Shown here piece after piece: positions 7,275 through 12,309 of a stretch of 12,309 bases of DNA (positions are counted from its first letter, which is position 1; every line of letters starts with the position of its first letter). The position numbers and the translations under genes were made by a program. Location of the stretch: the NCBI GenBank assembly GCA_018715855.1, contig DVKW01000195.1, positions 1 to 12,309 of the forward strand. The letters run 5' to 3'. This DNA comes from Candidatus Galligastranaerophilus intestinigallinarum (GTDB taxonomy: Bacteria; Cyanobacteriota; Vampirovibrionia; Gastranaerophilales; Gastranaerophilaceae). The notes below the pieces were generated by a model that was given only the letters and a program-made list of their open reading frames with translations, made no database searches and was not told where the DNA came from.

Positions 7275-7302
7275 ATCATACATGTTGAAATCTTAAAATC
7301 AA
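7275..7302 (-). promoter_or_regulatory. Candidate promoter of the infA-rpsI operon
   Basis: On the minus strand TTGATT (7297-7302) is followed after 16 nt by TATGAT (7275-7280), a reasonable sigma-70-type pair, and the flanking DNA upstream is rich in A/T tracts. Transcription would begin about 50 nt before the infA start codon. Other weak matches exist in this AT-rich DNA, so the exact position is uncertain. Confidence 0.45.
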
Positions 7303-7384
7303 GCAAAATAGTGCAAAAAAAAGAGATTTTTTATTAATTTTTAGTAATTGTTTTTTTAAATATAGAGTATATTATGAAGCGACA

Positions 7385-7398
7385 ATGTTTTAAAACAT
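7385..7398. repeat. Perfect 14-bp palindrome, operator-like
   Basis: ATGTTTTAAAACAT reads identically on both strands and lies near the middle of the divergent control region. Such a site could bind a dimeric regulator. However, the core TGTTTTAAAACA also occurs inside the rpsI coding region (about 2424-2435), which weakens a specific regulatory reading. Confidence 0.3.
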
Positions 7399-7428
7399 CA
7401 ATAAAAACAAGCTTTTTTAGGTTAAATA

Positions 7429-7453
7429 TTAATTTTTGTAAATATTTTAATAT
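7429..7453 (+). repeat. 25-bp direct repeat, copy 1
   Basis: The sequence begins TTAATTTTTGTAAATATTTT and ends AATAT. It matches 9125-9149 at 24 of 25 positions; the difference is at position 21, A here and G there. Both copies lie in intergenic DNA before rightward genes. A shorter related string, TTAATTTTTAGTAA, is at 7334-7347. Function unknown; it may be a shared upstream activating or UP-type element. Confidence 0.5.
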
Positions 7454-7508
7454 GTTCTATATATAAAAAAACAATTGATATTTTTTAATATTTTAAAATC
7501 CATCACCA

Positions 7509-7517
7509 TGGTATAAT
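7509..7517 (+). promoter_or_regulatory. Extended -10 promoter of the prenyltransferase gene
   Basis: TGGTATAAT contains a perfect TATAAT (7512-7517) preceded by TGn, the extended -10 motif that lowers dependence on a -35 box. The -35 region around 7488-7494 is only A/T. Transcription would start near 7524, leaving a leader of about 20 nt before the first ATG. Confidence 0.7.
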
Positions 7518-7545
7518 CAAAGCTTGAAAGAGTTAAAAAAGAAAG

Positions 7546-8604
7546 ATGGATATGAACAAAAATTTAAAAGAACTTTTAAGGACATACAGCTTGCCTATGT
7601 CTGTTGCGCCTTTTATATTGGCACTTTGCTGCAGCATAAAAACACCTTTTGTATTCGGCATTTTGGATAATTCGTTTTTTTTAAACGCAATTTTATTATT
7701 AATCGGAATTATTTTAATTCATTTAACGGGAAACTTGTTTGATGATTACCTTGATGTAAAATCGGCACTTGATGCGGGCATTCCTTTAAATGAAATTAAT
7801 TTTAAAAACAAGAAAAAAGCAAGATTAATTTTAAACAAAACTTATTCCCTTAAAACGGTTGAAATAATTTTAATTTCAATGCTTATTTCAGCTTTTATAA
7901 TCGGGCTTTATTTTATATCCCAAAGGGGCTTTACCATTTTATCTTATATGATAATTGCGGTTATTTTATGTTCCTTTTACCCTATTTCATCAAAATACGG
8001 GCTTTCAGAAATTGTTATCGGCGCAATATTCGGGCCGCTTTTGATTAATGCTTCATATTTTGCTCTCACGGGGCAATTTGACCCAAAAGTTTTTGTTTTT
8101 TCAATAGCTTCAGGCATTATGACATCTGTTTTGCTTATCACCCACAGCTTAATGGATTATGAATATGACGTTGAAACAGGCAAAAAAACGCTTCCTGTTT
8201 TATTAAATAACAAAAATTTAACAATTAATTTTATATCTTTCTTAATTTTAATTTCATATTTCCTTTTAACCTTAACTTCATACAGATACGGGGTTTCAAG
8301 GTTAATATTTATAATTCCGATTTTATGCACAATACCTGTCGGATATAAATTAATAATGTCTTTATATGATTATATTGAAATAAAAAATGTTCAATTTATT
8401 CCAAAATGGTATTATGGTTTTATGGAAAACTTTGAAGAAATTAAAAAAGAAGGTTTTGCATATTTTATGTTCAGGTTTTATTTGGCAAGAAATTTGGGAA
8501 TTATATTTAATATAGTTCTTGCAATTGTTTGTTTATATGCTTTTGTGCCTGTTCAAAAGTTTGAATTTATTCAGTTTAATTTTATAAATCAATTTTTATT
8601 TTAA
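7546..8604 (+). CDS. UbiA-superfamily membrane prenyltransferase, MenA-like
   Basis: The 352-residue protein has eight or nine hydrophobic segments and the two Asp-rich motifs of UbiA-type prenyltransferases, which bind Mg-diphosphate and attach a polyprenyl chain to an aromatic or similar acceptor in the membrane. Motif 1 is N63LFDDYLDVKSALD76; motif 2 is D204YEYD208 followed by GKKTLPVLL. Between them YPISSKYGLSEIVIGAIFGP and a Tyr near 171 ahead of LTGQFD resemble MenA (1,4-dihydroxy-2-naphthoate prenyltransferase). After about residue 270 a polar, aromatic-rich loop (about 273-312) precedes a final membrane helix, a feature I do not recognise from standard MenA. Two in-frame ATG codons occur (7546 and 7552); GAAAG at 7541-7545 fits the second better, so the product may be two residues shorter. 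The gene is promoter-proximal and 9 nt before the PEBP gene. No quinone gene is adjacent, so the acceptor is unknown. Confidence 0.85.
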   Translation: MDMNKNLKELLRTYSLPMSVAPFILALCCSIKTPFVFGILDNSFFLNAILLLIGIILIHLTGNLFDDYLDVKSALDAGIPLNEINFKNKKKARLILNKTYSLKTVEIILISMLISAFIIGLYFISQRGFTILSYMIIAVILCSFYPISSKYGLSEIVIGAIFGPLLINASYFALTGQFDPKVFVFSIASGIMTSVLLITHSLMDYEYDVETGKKTLPVLLNNKNLTINFISFLILISYFLLTLTSYRYGVSRLIFIIPILCTIPVGYKLIMSLYDYIEIKNVQFIPKWYYGFMENFEEIKKEGFAYFMFRFYLARNLGIIFNIVLAIVCLYAFVPVQKFEFIQFNFINQFLF

Positions 8605-8613
8605 AGGAGTTTT

Positions 8614-9090
8614 ATGATAGATTTCACAATTTCAACAACAGCATTTCAAGATAACGGCGTTTTGCCTGTTGAACAAATTTATAAAGGCCATGGCTGCACG
8701 GGCGCAAACATTTCACCTGATTTAAAATGGGAAAACGCACCGGATGGCACAAAAAGCTTTGCTCTAATTGTGCATGACCCTGATGCACCCGTTCAAAACG
8801 GCTGGTACCATTGGATTGTTTTAAATATTCCTGTGGATATTACAAGCTTTGAAAAAGGGGTAAAAATTAAACCGCCTATGATAGAACCCTTAACAAGTTT
8901 TAATGAAGCAGGCTATGGCGGAGCATGCCCCCCTATTGGCCATGGGGTTCACCATTATAATTTTGTAATTTATGCGCTTGATACGGTTTTAGACCCTTCA
9001 ATAAGGGTGAAAAAGCCTGTTGAAATAGAAAAAGTTGTTCAAAGCCATTCCATTAAAAGCGCAAAAGTAACAGCTTTATATCAAAGGTAA
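8614..9090 (+). CDS. YbhB/YbcL-type PEBP family protein (Raf kinase inhibitor-like)
   Basis: This 158-residue protein belongs to the phosphatidylethanolamine-binding protein family, small beta-rich proteins with an anion-binding pocket; bacterial YbhB/YbcL have poorly known roles. Family motifs are complete: NISPDLKWENAPDGTKSFAL (about 33-52), the pocket motif HDPDAP with GWYHWIVLNIP (54-74), and GYGGACPPIGHGVHHYNFVIYAL (about 99-122). Length matches the family. There is no signal peptide, so it is probably cytoplasmic, like YbhB rather than periplasmic YbcL. An excellent AAAGGAG lies 4 nt before the ATG and starts right after the upstream stop codon, so it is co-transcribed with the prenyltransferase; a lipid-linked partnership is only inference. 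The stop codon is inside the terminator stem. Confidence 0.93.
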   Translation: MIDFTISTTAFQDNGVLPVEQIYKGHGCTGANISPDLKWENAPDGTKSFALIVHDPDAPVQNGWYHWIVLNIPVDITSFEKGVKIKPPMIEPLTSFNEAGYGGACPPIGHGVHHYNFVIYALDTVLDPSIRVKKPVEIEKVVQSHSIKSAKVTALYQR

Positions 9091-9118
9091 AAGCCCCTAT
9101 TCATAAGGGCTTTTACCT
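9085..9118 (+). terminator. Intrinsic terminator overlapping the PEBP gene stop codon
   Basis: AGGTAAAAGCCC (9085-9096) pairs perfectly over 12 bp with GGGCTTTTACCT (9107-9118) around a 10-nt loop. The functional part is probably AAAAGCCC/GGGCTTTT with TTTT (9111-9114) as a short U tract. The TAA stop of the PEBP gene lies in the left arm. The symmetric A/T flanks could make it bidirectional. It separates the prenyltransferase/PEBP pair from dnaG. Confidence 0.7.
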
Positions 9119-9245
9119 GATTAGTTAATTTTTGTAAATATTTTGATATTAATAATTCAAAATATGTACAAAAGCATGACCATTGGTGTTAAAACAAAAA
9201 ATGTGTGCGGTTTTTTAAGCACGGATACTTTGAGGCAGGGAAATT
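9119..9245 (+). promoter_or_regulatory. dnaG upstream region; promoter not resolved
   Basis: This 127-bp gap must hold the dnaG-rpoD promoter if the preceding terminator works. It contains TTGATA (9143-9148) with TATGTA (9163-9168), but the 14-nt spacing is too short for a normal pair. AGGG at 9237-9240 lies 5 nt before the TTG start and acts as the ribosome binding site. A copy of the 25-bp repeat occupies 9125-9149. A 35-codon ATG frame from 9176 overlapping the dnaG start looks fortuitous. Confidence 0.4.
9125..9149 (+). repeat. 25-bp direct repeat, copy 2
   Basis: This matches 7429-7453 at 24 of 25 positions. It lies about 97 bp before the dnaG start codon; copy 1 lies 93 bp before the prenyltransferase start codon, so the spacing to the downstream gene is similar. 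Possible shared control element, or an AT-rich coincidence. Confidence 0.5.
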
Positions 9246-11144
9246 TTGAGCACAACCGAAGGCACTTACCAAGGGGTAGTTGAAGAAATAAAAAATCGTC
9301 TTGATATAGCGGATGTTATATCAAAATATGTTGTGCTTAAAAAATCGGGGCATAATTATATTGGCCTTTGCCCTTTTCATAATGAAAACACCCCATCTTT
9401 TACGGTAACTCCTTCAAGGCAAATTTTTAAATGTTTTGGCTGCGTCGAAGGCGGCGATGTTATTTCATTTTTAATGAAAATAACAAACCAAAATTTTATA
9501 GATGTTATAAAAGAACAAGCTCAAATTTTAGGAATAGAACTCCCCGATAACTATGGAAACCGCTCAAAAGAAACAAAAGAAGAAACGGAAAGATTAAAAG
9601 ATGCAGTTAATGAAGCTGTTATTTTTTACCACAACAATTTATTAAACAACGAAAAAGCCCTTGAATATTTAGATAAAAGAGGGGTAAAAGAAGTAGCCAT
9701 AGGGAAGTTTTTCCTTGGCTTGTCCCCAAATTCCAATTTTGAACTTAAAAATTATTTAAAAGATAAAGGCTATACAAACGATGAGCTTTATAAAGCAGGG
9801 CTTTTATTTGAAAAAAACGGAGAATATATTGACCGCTTTAAAAACAGAATAATGATTCCTATTTTTGATGTTAATTCAAAAGCGGTGGGTTTTGGCGCAA
9901 GAGCAATTGTAGATGGGCAAAACCCAAAATATTTGAATTCCCCCGAAAGCGTTATATACAATAAAAGTTCCATTTTATTCGGGCTGAATTATGCAAAAGA
10001 CGCTATTAAAGAAGAAGACGCCGTTATTATTATGGAAGGATATTTTGATGTAATCTCAGCTCAAATTTCAGGCGTTAAAAACGTTGTTGCATCTTGCGGA
10101 ACTGCACTTACACCGCAGCATATTAAATTATTATCAAGATACACTTTATCAAGAAGAATATTTCTTGCCTTTGATGCTGATTCTGCAGGCAGAAAAGCAA
10201 CAAAATCGGGCGCTAATGTTATTAAAGAAATTTTTAAAGGCTTGGGAGATATTAAGCAAACAGATATTTCCTATGCAAAATCAAACGAAGGAAACGTTTG
10301 CGAAATAAGAGTTGTGGAGCAAAAAGGCGGCAAAGACCCTGATGAATACATAAGAGAATTTGGCGCTGAAAGTTATAAAGAGCATATAAAATCAGCCCCT
10401 TTGCTTTTAGATTATGAATTAAATGAATTAACAAAACAATATTCGCCCGATATGACACCGCAAGATAAAAGCCTTCTTGTACAACAAACGGTTGATATTT
10501 TGAAAGAAATTCAAAATCCCGTTATTTTATCCGATTATGTTAGAAATACTGCCTTTAAAATTGATGTGGATGAAATGATATTAAAAAAAGCAGTTATAAA
10601 TTCACAAACAACAGAAGATATTTATAACAATTCAAATGTTATTCCTTTTATAAAAAGAAATAAATCAAAAATTTCAAGCTTGGAAAGGTATAAAATAACG
10701 GAAGCAAGGCTTATTGAATTAGCTTTTGCAATTAATTCTTCGGACAAGAAAAAAACATACCTTGAATTTCTTGAAAATTATGAACCCGTGGGCGAATTAA
10801 ACACGGTTGCAATAAAAGAAATAAAGGAAATTTTACAAAACGATACAGAAAACATTGATGTGGCAAAAAAACTTTTTTTGAAGTTTTATAATGACAACGA
10901 AATCAGGAAGCAATTAACAGATATGGTTTTTACTTCCGGCGAATATGAAAAATTCACCATTGAAGATTTCACCTGTTCATTAGTTGAAATTTTCCAAAGG
11001 CTTGATGAGCTTAAAAGGAAAATTGAAATTGAAAAACTGAAAAATAAGTACAACGACAAAAATGCCACAGAAGAAGAGAAAATCAGGGTTTCGAGAGAAA
11101 TTATAGAACAGGTTAAAAACATTAAGAATGGAGAACATTTATAA
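9246..11144 (+). CDS. dnaG: DNA primase DnaG
   Basis: DnaG synthesises RNA primers for Okazaki fragments and works with the replicative helicase DnaB. The 632-residue length is normal. The N-terminal CHC2 zinc ribbon has Cys42, His45, Cys63 and Cys66 (GLCPFHNENTPSF, then FKCFGC). The central TOPRIM domain carries EGYFDV with catalytic Glu264 (residues 264-269) and FDADSAGRKA with Asp310 and Asp312. GGKDPDEYIREFG follows near residue 360, and the C-terminal 150 residues should be the helicase-interacting domain, assigned by position only. The TTG start is the only reasonable one: an in-frame TGA lies at 9231-9233, AGGG is 5 nt upstream, and the usual IKNRLDIADVISKYV segment follows at once. 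rpsU, often upstream of dnaG, is absent. The stop codon directly abuts the rpoD ATG. Confidence 0.97.
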   Translation: MSTTEGTYQGVVEEIKNRLDIADVISKYVVLKKSGHNYIGLCPFHNENTPSFTVTPSRQIFKCFGCVEGGDVISFLMKITNQNFIDVIKEQAQILGIELPDNYGNRSKETKEETERLKDAVNEAVIFYHNNLLNNEKALEYLDKRGVKEVAIGKFFLGLSPNSNFELKNYLKDKGYTNDELYKAGLLFEKNGEYIDRFKNRIMIPIFDVNSKAVGFGARAIVDGQNPKYLNSPESVIYNKSSILFGLNYAKDAIKEEDAVIIMEGYFDVISAQISGVKNVVASCGTALTPQHIKLLSRYTLSRRIFLAFDADSAGRKATKSGANVIKEIFKGLGDIKQTDISYAKSNEGNVCEIRVVEQKGGKDPDEYIREFGAESYKEHIKSAPLLLDYELNELTKQYSPDMTPQDKSLLVQQTVDILKEIQNPVILSDYVRNTAFKIDVDEMILKKAVINSQTTEDIYNNSNVIPFIKRNKSKISSLERYKITEARLIELAFAINSSDKKKTYLEFLENYEPVGELNTVAIKEIKEILQNDTENIDVAKKLFLKFYNDNEIRKQLTDMVFTSGEYEKFTIEDFTCSLVEIFQRLDELKRKIEIEKLKNKYNDKNATEEEKIRVSREIIEQVKNIKNGEHL

Positions 11145-12209
11145 ATGACAAGAAAGAAAAATCAAGATTCTTCAATAGCAATTATTGATAAAGCAACGGA
11201 TTCACTGGATGATACATTTTTTGAATCTAATGCGCTTGAAACAGATAATATTTCAAATATTATAAGAAACCATGGTGTAATTGGAATTGATTCCGCCTTA
11301 ACTCCTTCAATTTATGAAAAAACGGATGAGGATGAATCGGAAGACGAACTTCAAGCACCAAAAGGCATTTCTATTGACGACCCTGTCAGAATGTATTTAA
11401 GAGAAATCGGCCGAATTAAGCTTTTAACAGCTGATGAAGAAATTGATTTGGCAAGAAAAATTGTTGCAGGCGGAAACCAAGGTGCTATTGCAAAAAGAAA
11501 ACTTGTTCAAGCAAACTTAAGACTTGTTGTTTCAATTGCAAAAAAATATGTCGGCCGTGGAATGCTGTTTTTGGATTTAATTCAAGAAGGCAATTTGGGC
11601 TTAATCAGAGCTGCAGAAAAATTTGACCATGAAAGAGGTTATAAATTTTCAACTTATGCAACTTGGTGGATAAGACAAGCAATTACAAGAGCAATTGCCG
11701 ATCAGGCAAGAACAATCAGAATTCCTGTTCATATGGTTGAAACAATTAATAAACTTAAAAAAGTTACAAGAAAATTGGCTCAAGAATTGGCAAGAAAACC
11801 TTCAGAAGAAGAACTTTCAGCTGAAATGGGCATTTCAATCAACAAATTAAGAGAAATTATTAAAGTTGCTCAAGAACCTTTATCTTTAGAAACTCCAATA
11901 GGCAAAGAAGAAGATTCACGCCTTGGCGATTTTATTGAAGATAAAGACGCCGATGCCCCCGTTAAAACCGTTGCCCATGAACTTTTAAGAGAAGATTTGG
12001 CAGAAGTTTTATCAAGCTTATCTCCAAGAGAAAGAGATGTTCTCAGATTAAGATTTGGTATGGATGACGGCAGACAAAGAACATTGGAAGAAGTTGGACA
12101 ATTATTCGGCGTTACAAGAGAACGTATCAGGCAAATTGAAGCGAAAGCTCTAAGAAAATTAAGACACCCCAACCGTTCAAAACGCTTAAAAGAATATATT
12201 GAAGTTTAA
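11145..12209 (+). CDS. rpoD: RNA polymerase principal sigma factor (RpoD/SigA)
   Basis: This group 1 sigma factor directs RNA polymerase to housekeeping promoters. The 354-residue protein has an acidic, poorly conserved N-terminal part (about 1-75) in place of a long region 1.1, region 1.2 from about residue 78 ([20 protein letters not shown]), region 2 (about 117-190) with [18 protein letters not shown] and [17 protein letters not shown], region 3, and region 4 with [17 protein letters not shown] and the helix-turn-helix [20 protein letters not shown] (about 311-332), ending [36 protein letters not shown] and the C-terminus look cyanobacterial. ATG follows the dnaG stop with no gap, and GGAG lies 11 nt upstream inside dnaG, so the genes are coupled. 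It presumably recognises the TATAAT promoter at 7512. Confidence 0.98.
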   Translation: MTRKKNQDSSIAIIDKATDSLDDTFFESNALETDNISNIIRNHGVIGIDSALTPSIYEKTDEDESEDELQAPKGISIDDPVRMYLREIGRIKLLTADEEIDLARKIVAGGNQGAIAKRKLVQANLRLVVSIAKKYVGRGMLFLDLIQEGNLGLIRAAEKFDHERGYKFSTYATWWIRQAITRAIADQARTIRIPVHMVETINKLKKVTRKLAQELARKPSEEELSAEMGISINKLREIIKVAQEPLSLETPIGKEEDSRLGDFIEDKDADAPVKTVAHELLREDLAEVLSSLSPRERDVLRLRFGMDDGRQRTLEEVGQLFGVTRERIRQIEAKALRKLRHPNRSKRLKEYIEV

Positions 12210-12214
12210 TTTTT

Positions 12215-12242
12215 AAAGGCGGCAAATTAAGCCGCCTTTTTT
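12215..12242 (+). terminator. Intrinsic terminator of dnaG-rpoD
   Basis: AAAGGCGGC (12215-12223) pairs perfectly with GCCGCCTTT (12231-12239) around a 7-nt loop and runs into six T (12237-12242). It begins 5 nt past the rpoD stop codon. The remaining 67 bases (12243-12309) are A/T-rich with nothing recognisable. Confidence 0.92.
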
Positions 12243-12309
12243 AATTGTTAACTTTTTCTAATATTTTTAGTCTATTTTTTATTTTTTCAAATAATTTTTT
12301 TTATTTGAA

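Larger units (their letters stand above)
7332..7490. repeat. Imperfect 27-bp inverted repeat flanking the middle of the intergenic region
   Basis: The left arm (7332-7358) reads TATTAA, then 8 variable bases, then AATTGTTTTTTTA. The right arm (7464-7490) is the reverse complement at both outer blocks: TAAAAAAACAATT, 8 variable bases, TTAATA. The innermost 13-bp blocks match perfectly and the spacing between arms is about 105 bp. It could be a paired protein-binding site or a product of the strong A/T bias; nothing inside resembles a transposase, so it is not an insertion sequence. Confidence 0.4.
7219..7545. promoter_or_regulatory. AT-rich divergent intergenic control region
   Basis: This 327-bp stretch without a recognisable gene separates infA (leftward) from the prenyltransferase gene (rightward). 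It should contain both outward promoters; candidates are listed separately. It also holds a 14-bp palindrome (7385-7398), an imperfect 27-bp inverted repeat (7332-7358 with 7464-7490) and one copy of a 25-bp sequence repeated upstream of dnaG. Long A and T tracts could act as UP elements for RNA polymerase alpha. I found no tRNA, riboswitch or short gene in it. Confidence 0.8.

Noticed and set aside
9176..9283. 35-codon ATG frame upstream of and overlapping dnaG, a possible leader peptide
   Set aside because: No clear ribosome binding site, no repeated regulatory codons, and it runs out of frame into dnaG; most likely chance.
10084..10458. Short open frames on both strands within dnaG
   Set aside because: They fall across the TOPRIM region of an intact primase gene and have no independent signals.
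1..12309. CRISPR array, insertion sequence, prophage, tRNA or rRNA genes
   Set aside because: No regularly spaced repeats, transposase or phage-like proteins, cloverleaf sequences or rRNA segments were recognised; the only longer repeats are two 25-bp copies and one AT-rich inverted repeat.

Overview
The window is AT-rich, with A/T-ending codons, AGA for most arginines and several TTG starts. It reads as a chromosomal housekeeping segment from a non-photosynthetic relative of Cyanobacteria, most likely Vampirovibrionia/Melainabacteria (Gastranaerophilales-like). Three observations support this. RpoD closely resembles the cyanobacterial principal sigma factor from region 1.2 to the C-terminus. 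Ribosomal protein S4 is the short, cysteine-free type found in cyanobacteria and plastids. The gene order rpoA-rplQ-truA-rplM-rpsI is the cyanobacterial one, although Firmicutes have a related order. The assignment rests on pattern recognition, not on a computed tree.

Layout. Positions 117-2231 (minus) hold a 704-residue protein with a calpain-like (peptidase family C2) cysteine-protease signature and a large N-terminal region I cannot assign. Positions 2331-7218 (minus) are a ten-gene translation/transcription operon, infA-rpmJ-rpsM-rpsK-rpsD-rpoA-rplQ-truA-rplM-rpsI, ending in a strong intrinsic terminator at 2286-2315. rpmJ is a 38-codon gene. A 327-bp, very AT-rich divergent control region (7219-7545) separates infA from a rightward pair: a MenA/UbiA-type membrane prenyltransferase and a YbhB-like PEBP-family protein, closed by a terminator overlapping the last stop codon. 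Then come dnaG (primase) and rpoD (principal sigma factor), directly abutting, closed by a clear terminator at 12215-12242.

Function. The leftward operon supplies initiation factor IF-1, seven ribosomal proteins, the RNA polymerase alpha subunit and a tRNA pseudouridine synthase. The rightward dnaG-rpoD pair is the core of the classical macromolecular synthesis operon without rpsU. The prenyltransferase/PEBP pair probably acts on or near membrane lipids, but its substrate is not evident.

The least ordinary items are the calpain-like protein (active-site Asp instead of Asn, a long insertion between catalytic Cys and His, unclear start), the divergent TruA motifs with an in-frame rplQ/truA junction, an insertion in L17, and a 25-bp sequence shared by the two rightward intergenic regions. 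I do not see a clear previously undescribed multi-gene system here; most of the window is conserved housekeeping DNA.
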